The notes: generated by a model not told the origin, from the sequence alone. Positions 1-12,150 are shown, numbered from the stretch's first letter. The stretch is DNA of 64,000 nucleotides from Pisaster brevispinus (GCA_023634235.1 JAMKCF010000011.1:6032001-6096000); one strand, 5' to 3'. A program made the numbers and translations.

Positions 1-240
1 TTAGTTATGTAGCTAGAGGCAGTTCGAATCCTATGCAGTACCCGCTGCTAAAACATAGGATTCAAACTGCCTCTAGCCGCCGGGCTAGCTCGGTGGTCTA
101 GTGGTAACACATCTGCTCCAGCAATGCAAAGGTCGTGGGTTCGAATCCCACCCGAGTGATTCATGCCTGTGGATTTTTTTTCACAGAACTCAGGAAAGTA
201 CTAAGTACACATGTACAATGCTGAATACGTAATTTGTTTA
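1..240 (+). repeat. tRNA-derived SINE, family G, with 5' hairpin
   Basis: An A-box (tggtctagtgg) and a B-box (ggttcgaatcc) sit within 87-158, with ctcgg near the 5' end complementary to ccgag near the 3' end: a tRNA-like head of Glu/Gly/Asp type. It continues into a body (cctgtgga...actcaggaaagtactaagta) shared with the copies near 5.1, 5.3, 39.3, 44.8 and 56.1 kb. Upstream, arms at 12-35 and 54-77 pair with one mismatch. It is a SINE rather than a gene because the acceptor stem is poor and the body is repeated. Confidence 0.8.
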
Positions 241-550
241 ATGGCCCCCCCAAAAAAATACACGTAGTGAAGTAAAACATTCATTGATATAATTTTTAAC
301 CATAATAAGATTTCAAAGTGCTGCGAGAAATTTAACCCAGTAAAGTCCAACAAATAAAAAAGCAAACGAACTTAAGTAAAAGCGTCCATTCAAACTCCCA
401 GGAATGATTTACTAAGATCCTTCCTTGTGCTAACAAAATCCAATTCCATAATGGCAACTCAACACCCAACCTGTTAGGCTCTGATTGTGGGTGGTATGCC
501 GTATCCCATGTCAAGCATAATAAGTTTACTAGTGCGGGCTAAATTACACA

Positions 551-719
551 GATCTGCTTTTAAAGCAGCAAAGTTTGCTTTAAAAAAAACCCACTTTTTT
601 TGCGAAGCAAAACTAAGCAGGATGGGAATGGTATTTAGCTGGTAACCTTATTCTTGTAAGCATGTTTTTATTGTGCTAAGCTACTTTTTGTGGTTAAGCA
701 GCTCTATGAAATTAGGTCC
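551..719 (+). repeat. Palindromic repeat family A
   Basis: Copy with left end worn; keeps aagcaggatgggaatgg, ggtaaccttattcttgtaag and the right end taagcagctctatgaaatta. Confidence 0.75.
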
Positions 720-964
720 TTAGTTTAACAGAATCAAAGAGAGCCTGCACTTGCATTTTGAAGGGGTTGGGGTACGAGTAAGGCCATCCACGTGTCCGTC
801 ATGCGTTGTGCGTACTGCGTAATGCGTAATGCGTAAAAATGAAAGTACACTCCAAGCAATGCTCATAATTCCATGTATCCGTATTGCGTACTGCATTACC
901 TGTAAAAATGATGTGCATTTCTCGGTGTGTGTGTTTTCATTTTAAAGGACTGCGCACTACGCAA

Positions 965-1250
965 AGGTAAAGCGGCAGCAGAGGGATCAACTTAAGGGCG
1001 CTTTAAGGTGATCCCTCTGCCCCCGCTTCCCAGGTTTGTAGCATCAACTTGGGCGTGATCCCTGGCTATACAGCAGTTACGGGTTGAATGGCGTCTGACT
1101 TGCACCCCGAACAAAGATATCGACAAAATAGGGAGACTGCCGCCTTTAAGGCTAGATAGCTCAGTTGATAGAGTGCCAGCACGTAAGACGTCCCAGATTC
1201 AAGTCCGGCTCTAGTCAATTTTTTGGTTTGTTCAACCCAAAATTAGTTGG
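965..1250 (+). repeat. tRNA-derived SINE, family K
   Basis: The head contains gatagctcagttgatagag (A-box region) and agattcaagtccggctct (B-box region) at 1152-1216. It is preceded by the family leader ccgaacaaagatatcgac and aatagggagac, and upstream by agcggcagcagagggatca. The body after the tRNA part is tttgttcaaccc. The same leader, head and body occur near 5.7, 24.3, 26.6, 34.7 and 48.5 kb. The A-box resembles tRNA-Lys. Confidence 0.82.
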
Positions 1251-1918
1251 CTAAATGTCACAACATTCACATTTTGGCGTTCACTTAGGAAAATCCATTT
1301 TACACATTTGGGGTAAAATATACTTCGTAAAATGTCATCAGAAAAGTTCAATTTACACAAACCCATTTCAATATTTGCTTTAATGGTTGCAAGTGCAACT
1401 CAATATCTCTCTTAGTTTTTATAAGGTGGCTCGGGAAAAACACAGGACATCTTGTAATCCAACCAACAACACTTTAAATGTATAGATTTACACACAGCGT
1501 ATTACAGAAGACCCTCTCAATAATTCATTTTGACTTGATCAATGGGGAAGACATGTCCAATTATCATCACTCTTAAAATGTTTTTTTTTTATTATATATA
1601 TTAATGTTTTTTTATCAGAAGTCCCCTCGGGACTTCTTTACCCTCTGTGAGAGCATTGTGAGATCAAGTTTACAGGTGTCTTGTCGGTGAAACCATTATT
1701 GACGACTGCAGTGCACTCAGTTTCTGAAAATGCTTTCATTAACTCACCCAACAGAACAAAATAATGCACACAAAAGATACACACGGAATAAAATATAGTA
1801 AGTGCTTTGGTTTAAAGGTATCACTTCATCATTGGTTTTTTGGGGGAAAAAAATAAAGTGACAGGTCTGATACAAGTAAGGGCAAGGCAGTTTTTCTAGA
1901 GTTTAATGACACCTCTTT

Positions 1919-2210
1919 AGCTCATTTCACACGGTGGAGCTAATTCCTGGGAAACCAAAACCCTGGGGAGTTTTTAACCCCACCGCCACCCCATGTTCGT
2001 TGCGCACTTCATGTGATTTTTCCGTGGGGAAAACAAACACTCTGTATGCTAGACCTGAGGTTATCTGGCTTGACCCTACTCCGAAGCAGGGGTAGCTATT
2101 TCCAGGAATTTGACAGGGTTAGCAATTCAAAGTGTGAATAGGGTCAAATAATTTTTGTTTGCTGAAATTTCCCCGGGAAATTTTTTTCTGGTGTGAAAGG
2201 ATGGAAATGA
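1919..2210. mobile_element. Foldback family E (TTTCACAC ends)
   Basis: Left end agctcatttcacacgg, right end tctggtgtgaaagg. Inside are ctactccgaagcaggggtag and ttccccgggaaa. It shares layout and the internal hairpin with 24953-25267. Confidence 0.65.
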
Positions 2211-4121
2211 AAATTTGTACTTTGGCATTTCAAAGGGTGATGAGGCGGTGACTGTGGGCATGGAGGTAAACAGCCTCTGTTGCCCCTGTGAAGTATGAAG
2301 CCTGAAACTCATTTCTATCTGGTGAGTTTGCAATAAACTCACCATCATGATCAAACTGACCTGTGAACAATTTGGATGGTCACATTTAAGTGAAAGTAAC
2401 GAAAAATTTGTAATTTCTTTGTAGGGATTTTATTCACATTCATAGTCATAGACGCATGTATTAATGCTTAGATTGCAATTGAAATATGCAACAGTGATTC
2501 TAGAGGTTTTCAAATAACAAATTTCTTGACTTGATCAGTATTTCTGATGAAAGATTTTTTTTCCCCAGAGGATTGGTACTTTGTATGACTTTAATAATAA
2601 TTGAACTCTGAGATTGAAAGTGATCTATTTTTACTACAATGATTACCAGTCCGTACTTTATCTTTACGTCAACTCGGACTTGCATCGCATAACTGGAAAG
2701 TGTTGTTTGTCCTTCTGAGACATTGAAGCGTGCCACTGACCGACGACAACATGTATGTATAAAACTGAGCTCATTTAAGAATAGTATCAATAGATCCAAA
2801 TTTATACAGTCATCAAGAACTCAACTCCTTAGGCGTGTCAGTACATGAATAGGGAAAAGGGTCGACCGATTCTCAGATGGCAAATTACTGTCACGTTTTC
2901 TGTATAAAATCATTTCCACTACCGGAATTGTCCCCGGCCGCAACCGGTTGAATTCTGAATCCTCTGAGGGGGTAGGGAGAGGGGGGGGGGGGGTTGGTGT
3001 TTAGGACAACACTGCTTCAACAATGTAGAGTTTGACTGTCGTATATTGCTGCATAACTGTTTATTCAGAGGTGATTGCAATGTCAGCCGCGGGGAAGGCT
3101 GGGACTTGTAACTTGGTTAGCTAGTACTGACTTGTTGGGGGGTGGGGTTGGGGAGGCGGATAAAGGCTGCAGTGTAATCTGAACTGTCTGATCAGTAGGA
3201 AACCAATGTCAACCCTCTCCCCTCTCCCCTCTCCCCCCTTGTTTCTTGGTCCAGGGTCTCTTTGCTCGTTGTCGTCGTCGTCGTCGTCAGCTTTCCCTCC
3301 CAAGTTTTTAAAAATGTTGTTACCTGTAGTAGCCCACTTTGACTGTGCGTGAATCGGATTGATCGTACCGCCGGTGGGCATGGAGTTGTCATGGGGATGG
3401 AGTGTTATTGATGGTAATGTAGCAGCAACGGCGACTGCTGTAGCGGCTGGTGGAAAGACTGTGTCTGTCCCAGACAATCTTGTGTCCTCAAGCCCTCCCT
3501 CCTCCCCCCCCTCTTCTTTTCTTCTCTCACAAACGTCAGCACCATCTGGGTCTGTGGGAGAGATGGCAACCCCATGAATACTCTAGTTATTATTATATAT
3601 ACCGACATCTAGGGTAGCTTCTTGCTAAGGTGATAAATGTGTGTGTGGACACGCACACAGCGTTCTACCTTGTTGATTTGACAATGGGCAGCTGAACTCC
3701 CGTCGGGAGCTTGTTGGGCATGTTCACCAACCCATGATCATTGAACCCTTATTAATGTGCATTTTGTATCCCAGTATCATAATGTTTAAAATGCATTTAC
3801 GTAAAAGCCTATGAAATTACACAGTAAGTGATCTCGCATATTAACTTTATTCAAACAATATTACACTTTTGTTGAAAACCATGCACGGGGAATGCCGTGT
3901 CGTTTTGCTGTGTTTAAGAGTTGACTGGGTATGCTCACAAGGTATCAGAACAAGGTTCTGCATTTTTATGCACTGAGAAGTAAATGGCTACAGCAGCCTG
4001 ATGCCGTGGCTGGAAGCATCCCCCATCCTCCATCTGACACCTCTTTGCTCATGGATGCGAAGATGCCATAGCATCGGACGATAGAAATTATCATCCTGTG
4101 GTTTTTGTCTTCATCATGATC

Positions 4122-4124
<3 letters not shown>
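2211..4124. other. Intronic DNA, no gene recognised
   Basis: Mostly single-copy. 3120-3580 is GC-richer, with a (cgt)n run at 3270-3287 and long low-complexity frames on both strands (Asp-run, Pro/Ser-rich). I do not recognise a protein. Confidence 0.5.

Positions 4125-4189
<65 letters not shown>
4125..4189. repeat. (CT)n microsatellite
   Basis: Uninterrupted ct dinucleotides over about 64 bp. The complementary strand gives a spurious Arg-Glu open frame. Confidence 0.95.
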
Positions 4190-4194
<5 letters not shown>

Positions 4195-4493
4195 CGTTTC
4201 TCTTCTTGCATCCACCCTGACACCCTCGCTGCTACTCCAGGCTGAATGTTTGACCACTTAATACAGAATAATGTTGATGTCGGACTGAGTGTGTGGAGGT
4301 GTGTGTGTATATGTCATGTCAGATGTATTTAATGGTTGACTGAGCTCTTTGAGGATTTTTTTCTTCTTCTCCTGGCGAGGAAATTGGTGTGGCCCTTTAG
4401 GGGCTACTGTGTTGACATGACATTCCACTGATCATTGTTGGCAATAATTCTGTCTGCAAATTCTGTATGTTGTTGTCAAGTTTGTTTTTTTGC

Positions 4494-4690
4494 AGAGCTG
4501 CCACACTCTCCCTGATTCTGCAGAGAGTTCCCTGAAAATAAACCAATCTTTCCGTGCTCTGATGAACAAATTTAAAACTCTCCCTGATTATGGAAGCTTT
4601 GTCCCATAGATTATGTTGAATGTTATTCTAAATATCTCCCTGTTTGGCATTCAAATCTCTCTGATTGCAAGACGCAAATGTTTGCTGCTC
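4494..4690 (+). repeat. Interspersed repeat family C (about 190 bp)
   Basis: Blocks: tccctgattctgcagagagt, aaaccaatctttccgtgctc, ctccctgattatggaagctt, tctctgattgcaagacgcaa. 'ctccctgatt' recurs inside each copy. Two further copies lie at 30.2 and 60.2 kb, all in the same orientation. Confidence 0.75.
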
Positions 4691-5061
4691 TGCTTATGGC
4701 TTGTGCAGACAGCACTGCAAGTTAGACTTGAATTTGCTTCAGTTTAAATGTGTTTCTTAAATATTGTTTTATTTTAAACACAGCCTTGGAGCTTTTTTTT
4801 GGTTAAAAACCATGTGCAGTGTGCTAATTGAAAGGGAGCTGAGAAGTTGAAGCAACAAAAGCGCTGATCAGGTCATTATCCACGCAACTCAGTTTGTGAA
4901 TGGATGCGTGCAGCCATTTTATCGCGCTGCTTTTATTTGTACACCTCTATGGCAAAATGATATTAGGCTACACAGATGTAGGAGCAACATTTGCCATAAT
5001 ATTACTATACATCATTTATGTTAAATTTGCACTAGGGATAAAGAATATAGTTTGTGTTGTA

Positions 5062-5218
5062 CCCATACTCTGATGGTGTGTTTAAAGCGCTTTATACTCA
5101 ATACTTTCCCCCGGAGTCCGGTGCAAAAACAAATCCACAGGCATATCACTCGGGTGGGATTCGAACCCACCACCTTTGCCATTTTAGAGGAGATGCCTTA
5201 CCACTGGACCACCAAGAT
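5062..5218 (-). repeat. tRNA-derived SINE, family G
   Basis: Reverse copy. The complement of the B-box (ggattcgaaccc) lies at 5157-5168 and of the A-box (ccactggacca) at 5201-5211. The body towards lower coordinates has the family's tactcaatactttccc motif. Confidence 0.8.
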
Positions 5219-5271
5219 AATGTAGACTCAATTTCAAGTCTGAGATCTGTTATGTGTGTTTTACCCTGATA

Positions 5272-5470
5272 CACCATTGTGTGTTAAGCACTGTATACTC
5301 CATACTTTCCTTAGTCCTGTGAACAAAATCCAAAGGCATATTCCTCAGGTGGGATTCTAACCCATGACCTTTGCCATTTTAGAGCAGATGTCTTACCACT
5401 AGATCACTAGAGCTTGCCCGGTAGCTAGAGGCAGTTTGAATCCTTTTTTTGTTGCAGCAGGTGCTGTAAC
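5272..5470 (-). repeat. tRNA-derived SINE, family G, with head extension
   Basis: A second reverse copy right beside the one at 5062-5218, with a damaged B-box (ggattctaaccc). It keeps the family's head: gcttgcccggtagctagagg followed by a cagcaggtgctg motif, matching the hairpin at the start of the window. Confidence 0.8.
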
Positions 5471-5636
5471 GATTTTAATAGGTAATAAATTTGCATTCAG
5501 TATAATGAACGTTATTTGTGTGTTGTCAATACAACTGTATACACTTTTTACATCATTTAGATCGACCAATGTAAATTGTAGAAATGCGTATCGCCATTTT
5601 GCCAAATCTGCCTGTCACAGGATTTAATTTTATCAA

Positions 5637-5835
5637 GTAATAAACCACAAGGGAAACTGACTTGGTATTTTTTTTTTATTAATTTGGGTTTGAACAAAGA
5701 AAAATTGACTGGGGTGGGACTTGAACCAACGACCTCCGGATTAACGTACCGGCGCTCTACCAACTGAGCTATCCAGCCCTATGTTGGGGGTCTCCCTATT
5801 AGTCAATATCTTTGTTCGGGGGTGCCAAGACAAAC
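5637..5835 (-). repeat. tRNA-derived SINE, family K, nearly complete
   Basis: Reverse copy with all parts: leader complement (gtctccctatt, atctttgttcggggg) at the high end, the tRNA-like head with A-box complement (ctctaccaactgagctat) and B-box complement (ggacttgaacca), then tttgaacaaag and the 3' tail ataaaccacaagggaaactg at the low end. Confidence 0.85.
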
Positions 5836-5997
5836 TGTGCTAAAATTTTGTGAGAATTCATTTGATGCTCGATAAGGGGCATGGTGTTAACCCCCCCCCC
5901 CCTTCCTGTTACCCCCACTGTGTCTTCATTGTGTGCTTGGAATCTCAGAGCGGTACTTCTGGACAAGAGGAAAATAGTGTCTTAAAGTACGGGAAAT

Positions 5998-6070
5998 TTG
6001 TATTTATTTATTTTTTTATTATTTATTTTATTATTTTATTATATATATATATATATTTTTTTGGGGGGGG
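5998..6070. repeat. A/T low-complexity tract
   Basis: ttatttatt-type runs followed by (at)n at about 6041-6055 and a g-run. Confidence 0.85.
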
Positions 6071-6859
6071 GATACCCTCTGTCAAAAAACAGGCCCCCTG
6101 CAAAATGGGCGTATATACAACTTCCATCACTTTGGGGGTCAATTTTTTGTGTACATTTTTACACCCAAAATGGGGGACAGGATAGGTGCGTGTAAGTGCG
6201 CTGGGCATCTTGCAAAGGGTCTGTGTGTACATGTGCAGAATGTGTACACATACAGATCCGTATACTGTACACCAACCATGTAACTGTACGAATACCATGC
6301 CTTGTGTGTGATCTCTCTAATGAATATGGCTGTAGCTCATACCCTTGCTTTCATTTTCTTTTACACAAATGACTTTCAACCTTGACCTGTTTAACGTCGA
6401 CCTGTGTTTTTGTTCCATTTGCTAATAAACCTGTGAGGGTTGTGCATATATGGTACACAATGTACATCATGTACGTACATAAACTTGTTGGTTGTTTCTA
6501 CGGGGAGATCCCCGTACATGTACCAGCTACCTCAAAAGATGTATAACATAGTTTCAGGTTTTGTTTCACAAATAAGGAAAATTGGTCTCAACGACGGCTT
6601 AAAGAGTTTGTAATTGTCAAAAATTGTGTTTGATTTAAATCCAGTCTGGAAGCTCTCAGATTATAATGTTCATGCCAGCACCAATCCTCCATTGAACAGG
6701 TATAAAAACAATGTCAAAATCTTGGGGGGGGGGGGAATAAATAATCATTTCAGACCCCCCCCCATTGTTTTTCTGAGTTTCACAACAAAACAAGAATGTG
6801 TACAGACCACCGGGCATAAAAGGCCTAACAAAATAACAACATTTTGTTGTTTACTCTAA

Positions 6860-7420
6860 AACGGACTCACCTAGTTTGATGAAATTTTTACAGGTTGGCT
6901 GTGTGGTACTTCTGTGTTGATTGAATACCGGAGGAGGACTGGAAAGGAAATCTCTCTTCTAACACCAATGATTGATTGTGACTCTCTGAGTTTCCAATAT
7001 GGCCCAAAGTGATTCATATTTTTTGACGTTATTTTGTGATATTACATATTTTCGCTCTTAGTAATTTTAAAGGGTGAGCTTAACATAGCATTGGTGAGAT
7101 TGAAAATAATTAATGTTTACAGATTTGCGCATCTTGGTTACATGTACAAGATGTTCATGGTTGAAAATTTTTTGCTTTAAAGATGCTATAGATTTTGAAA
7201 AACGAGTAAAACAATTAGTTTTGATTTCGCAGGCCCAAAACTCGATGTTTGAAAACAGTGAAAAACTATTATGGGGGTCTTCACTAATCTTTTGACTCCG
7301 ATGACTGATTGAATGAGGTTAAACTTTCACAGGTTTGCTATTTCATGTCACACAAGGTGTGGATGTCACTGATAATTGCCCATGTTGCCCATGTGCTTTA
7401 AAGAGGGGCTGCAAAGAGTG
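6860..7420 (+). repeat. Interspersed repeat family N
   Basis: Two blocks are shared with other places in the window. gatgaaatttttacaggttgg and similar occur at 44.46 and 51.98 kb. cgagtaaaacaattagtttt with the aaactcgatgtttgaaaac neighbourhood matches 56.2-56.4 kb. The order suggests one old, long element that has decayed. Confidence 0.5.
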
Positions 7421-8023
7421 GCTCCAGCGTCAAATTCATTTTCCCAATAGATAGAGTCCTTATTAAAATGAGGAGGGGGAAAAAAAGCAAGTCTCTAACC
7501 TGACGTTAAAACGGTTGAAAGTGTCACTGTGTTTGGTACTCTTCAAGTGCAATTTTTTGTCAAAAGAGACAATAATAACATTCCAAGATGTCGCATTTCA
7601 AATATATGGTCAGTACATTTTTGTACAGAGAACTTTCAGTTCATTCCTGATTTTTGATGATATTCAATCAAAGCGGCGATTAATTTGACTTTTTGACAGA
7701 TGCAAAAACTCTTCTTTGGAATGTACAGACCCATTTGTTTTTGATGTCCAGCGATGTCATGTTTCAAATTCTTCAAGAGTATCTTAATGACATTTTACAC
7801 CATTTTAACATGATGTTGTGGACCTGTAATTTTTCCCACACTTTCATGAGGACTCAATTTATTGGAAAATGAGTGCATCACAAAATTCAATATGACCTCG
7901 TGGTGCCTCTCTTTAATGGCTATAACTCACCCTTAAGTGAATTTTTAAGCACTTTGTGTAATCAAGCCTAGATGTGTTTGTCGGCGATGGTAAAAACTCA
8001 TCGTTTGACTTCATGGAAGCGTT

Positions 8024-8241
8024 AGACTTGTGGACAAGTCCTTAAATGTTTGTCGCTGTGCATGCTCACATGCTATTATTCTGCTCATTACGATATTGCT
8101 GGCTCCTGACCACTGCCCCATGCCGTAGTCGCGAGAGCAGTATAGTCTCCCACACAGAGCACTAGTTTTTGCAAGAATATAGTTCTGAGAGAGCCGTTAC
8201 GCTACCACCGCGGCAAAATGTAACGACTTGTCCACAAGTCT
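8024..8241. mobile_element. MITE with 17-bp perfect inverted repeats
   Basis: agacttgtggacaagtc at 8024-8040 and gacttgtccacaagtct at 8225-8241 are exact inverted repeats, and each is itself nearly palindromic. The 218-bp element has no coding capacity. Confidence 0.75.
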
Positions 8242-9082
8242 GAGGAAGCAACTGTGGGGCTGGTCAACAATTTTGCATGTACATGTACATGTACTTTATG
8301 TAGAGAAGGTTTCCTTGATGGTCACTCTGTTCCCTGTAGCAAGGTCAAGGGAAGTAATAGCTCTAGGACTCTTCCTCTGTGCTGTAGGAAGGGTCTCTCT
8401 GGCGCAGGACGGACACTTTTTCAGCTCATAATTTTTTAACTCTTGTGGTGTGTAGTTTTACTTATTGGCTGGTCCAGTTTTTGGTTTAACATTTTATGGA
8501 ATCTTTTCGTGCTCTTTGATTATTTCAACTTTTTGTTTGGTGCTATTTTAATTTCTACAGCGCGATCCAGTCATACATGTAGATGCCAAGTGCTTTATAA
8601 GCATAGTTTATTACTATTATTATTATTGTTACTGTATCACCACTTCAATTCAGTACTCCCACATTTTTTTTTTCCGAGTCCACTCGGGGATAAGTTTTGG
8701 GAATTTACCAAGAGACTAGATCATAGTCAGAAAAGAAAAACCAAGACTTTAGTCTAGGCAAGTAAAGGCAACAGACGCTCTCATGAAATGCAAACAAAAT
8801 TAATTTTTCTCTTCTGAGAATTCTCTGGACTTGTTGTCACATCACCAGCTGTTGTCCTCGTATCACACAGAATGTTCCTGGCGGGCTTTCACATTGACCA
8901 GCCGCATCTCTCAAGCATTTTGAAGCTATGTTTACCAGCCCTCTGCAACCATGTCTGTGAAAATTGTGCATGTACACAAATCACCTGGCATTTAGGGGTT
9001 AACCTTACATAAAGAGACTTTCTCTTCTGGGACATTCCATGGCCAAATAAGTTTGACGGTGCCAGGGTTTGACTGTATGATA

Positions 9083-9430
9083 CATCCCAACCGCCTCAAT
9101 CCTTCAAAATCAAATCATAGGAGTTTATGTAGGATCCCTACTGCCTCAATCCTCCAAAATCAACTGATATGAGTTTATGTAGGATCCCTACTGCCTCAAT
9201 CCTCCAAAATCAACCCATAGGAGTTTATGTAGGATCCCTACTGCCTCAATCCTCCAAAATCAACCAGTACGAGTTTATGTAGGATCCCTACTGCCTCAAT
9301 CCTCCGAAATCAACCCGTAGGAGTTTATGTAGGATCCTTACTAATTACTGCCTCAATCCTTCAAAATCAACCGATATGAGTTTATGTACATGAAGGATCC
9401 CAACTGCCTCAATCCTTCAAAATCAACCAT
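9083..9430. repeat. Minisatellite, 50-bp unit, about 7 copies
   Basis: aggatccctactgcctcaat recurs at exactly 50-bp steps (9131, 9181, 9231, 9281), followed each time by cctccaaaatcaacc and gagtttatgt. The first and last units are diverged, and later ones carry small insertions (ctaattactg, acatga). Confidence 0.9.
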
Positions 9431-9914
9431 ATCTCCTGGATGATTTTGAAAGACCCAGGAAAGTTACATCGTACGGTTACTTCTGAAAGACTCATGTAAC
9501 AGTTACACCCAAGAGGGTCTGGAAGCCTCACATAGACTGAACCACTAGACCAAGGGGGAGATCCAGGTCTCAGTCTTGCTTTCGTCAGGTTTGAAAAAAA
9601 AAAAATTCTTTCATCGATTCGTCAAGCCAAGGGAGGAAAGCCAATCTCATCATGTAGGTGATTAAAGATGAAACTCCCTGGACAATTCCAGAAGGAAGAA
9701 GTCATCTACCTGTGTAAAGTTCGCTGGTGCAGGCAGGGATAAAAGATCACACACGACGTGCCAAACATTTGAATGAGCGGCTCTGTAATTGATTCAGGTG
9801 TTCCTGAAGTGTGCATTACTGCATATCTGAAGTTTTAATCTTCAACTTGCCCATTGTACATGTTTATGATTACATGTGTGTTAAATTTCTCAAAGAGAAA
9901 AAAAAGGATCGGGC

Positions 9915-10060
9915 CAGGAGTTACACGGAGGCCACGGGGGCTGTTGTCTTGGCCTTGGTGCCCGTTCAAAAGTTTTCCATAATATTTAAAGATTTCCAAT
10001 GGAAGTGCCCCTTTTCAAAATGAAAATGGCCTTGCCCTCTCAAAGATGACATTCCAGTTG
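9915..10060 (-). mobile_element. MITE family D
   Basis: Reverse copy: gggccaggagttacacgg, cttggccttggtgcccg, ttccaatggaagtgcccc, ggccttgccctctcaaag. The ends are worn. Confidence 0.7.
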
Positions 10061-11219
10061 TCAAGGATGAGGTTCAGAATCAGTAGTCGAGAAAAAGAAC
10101 CACTTTGATAAATTTTTTTACCTGCCTTGAAAAACAGTTAGGCCTAATGATTTTCCATTTGAGATACATGCATGTATAGATCCATGTTCATGCATGCACA
10201 CACGTATGTATTGACCACATTCATCTCACTCATCATCACAATAATCTGAGTTTGAGACATTTTTATGTCTGTGCTTGTTATACAGTGTAGTGCGCATGCG
10301 GCATTTACACATGGTGAGCGTGGCATACATTGTACATTGGCGTGTGTGTGATGCTGGTGCAAGGGGGTCTATACTGTTACATGTTCACATCAATCTTGCA
10401 ATGTGAATCGTGAATGTTCTAGATGCAAACAAACTCTGCAAGTGATGTCTTGCGTGTATTCGGAACTCCCGGGACCAAGTTGGTCCAAACCATATTGAGT
10501 TTTGAAACATGTGTGTAATTCTGTTTCTTCAAAGACTTTAGTTTAACGAAGTTTATGGCTATAAAACAAATGATGTGTATTATGTAAAAATTGAAGTTGT
10601 ATTTACATGTATATCATTGTACAATGTACAATCATTTTCTATGCATACAACGATTTTGAAAAGAAGTTTTGATTTCATAGAATGTAGTCTTCGTTCGAGC
10701 TGATTTCTTGTTTTCGATACCAGTGCTCATTTTTTCATTTAGGGACAGTTGATCTACACATATGTACTGTGTACATTATGTACTGCAGTATTGTATGTAT
10801 AGCACAGGTATTACTTGATAGCGGGCATAGCAAACAGCAGGGTAAGTTTTAAGGTTTAATATGTATGTGTGATCGGGCGACTAACTCTCCAAAATTAACC
10901 CTCCCCCCACACTTGTTCTTCTAGTATGAAAACAGATCCCCAGCCATATAGAACTCTCCGAGAAGGGAATTATCCATAAAAGTGTCCAAACTTGAGAAGG
11001 TCACCCAACCCGACACGTTCTCAGGCTAACTTTTTGACTTCTGATGGCCGTAGACACAGTACATAAGATTTTGCAGACGGTCTGCAAATGTTTTGTACCA
11101 CACACCGCACATACATTGTACTTCTAGAGCAGTTCACAAATAAGGTCAGGGATTTAGGGACTATACACATGTTGAGTAATGACTTCAAGCTCTGATTGTT
11201 TTCTGTGATGAAAGTGCTT

Positions 11220-11410
11220 TATCATCTACCCATGGTTTTGCCATGCGGCTGTCCGCGCATCATGCATGTAGCTAGGCGAGTAGCTAGGAAGCCTCCAAGG
11301 CTGTGCGACGGCTCCCGATCATAATAAGCCATCTTTGCATCCCAGATGAGGAGGATTTACCGCGTCGAGGGAATGGTTGCTCTTCCTATCAAGGGGGAGC
11401 GGATGAGGGT
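11220..11410. promoter_or_regulatory. Non-repetitive GC-richer island (possible enhancer)
   Basis: Words such as gcggctgtccgcgcatcatg and tgtgcgacggctcccgatc in otherwise AT-rich DNA. No family match in the window and no coding potential. Confidence 0.2.
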
Positions 11411-11764
11411 TTTTTTTTCTTCTGATGGACACATACCTGGGAAAAAGAAACTTCAAAGTACATGTAAGTCTAACCCAAGGTAGTCAACATGCCAACTTTC
11501 TTACTTGTTAAAAAAGAAAAAGAAAGGAAGAATAACACTGTACACGTTGTACAAGAGCTTGTTTGGCACACTGTCAGATACTTGTACGCAAGTCTTGTTG
11601 GCAAGAGATTGGTTTTGAAGCCTGGCGTAGCATGTCTTGGTGCTTATAATAATTCCCTTCAGAAAGACACCCCAACTGTAATTTGACCGTCCTTCGGGAG
11701 AGATAATAATGTATTATAGTTCCTAGTATGATTAAGAGATGCACTTTTTAAGATGTGGATTGTC

Positions 11765-12150
11765 GTGGCTGAGGGGTCCAGCCCATTAGACTCTTTTCTG
11801 TGATGCATCGGACTCGGTTCTGGTGTCAGATTCAGCAGCATGTGGGTTTGGTTCTCGGCCTGATGCACGTGTGTCCTTGAGCAAGGCTCATCCTTAAATT
11901 GCTTCTCTTAACCCAGGTGTACAGATAGGAATCTGCTGGGGCTGAGATGGTATTGTGCTGGATCACAGAGAAAGGACAACCCATTAGAGCTCCTGTTTAA
12001 GCAGCTTGAGGTTGTATGCTGCCCCAGGAAGTGGGAAAAAGTTATCGAGGACTGGTTTAAAGTTTGCGTGATGAGCAGGGATTATAGTTTAGTACTGCAG
12101 TGCCTTGATCGAGACACTAAAACAAATACCAATCAATGATTATGCATGAC
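11765..12150 (+). repeat. tRNA-Leu-like SINE, family L
   Basis: tRNA-like head (gtcgtggctgagggg ... tttggttctcgg), then the body landmark gtgtccttgagcaaggctca, and downstream a gcagcttgaggttgtatgc block also seen at 44.19 kb. The head is degenerate; clearer copies lie at 42.7, 55.95 and 63.2 kb. Confidence 0.7.

Noticed and set aside
87..158. Functional tRNA gene
   Set aside because: A- and B-boxes are present, but the acceptor stem is short and mismatched, there is no T-run terminator at the right place, and the flanking body is repeated elsewhere with the same head. It is a SINE.
3121..3477. Minus-strand protein of 118 residues with an Asp run
   Set aside because: Low-complexity, no motif I know, and the opposite strand is open too, which is typical of GC-rich simple sequence. 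Kept only as a finding to check.
3966..4223. Minus-strand protein with Arg-Glu repeats
   Set aside because: It is the translation of the (CT)n microsatellite.
9083..9430. CRISPR-like array
   Set aside because: The 50-bp units are direct tandem copies without unique spacers, and the genome is eukaryotic.
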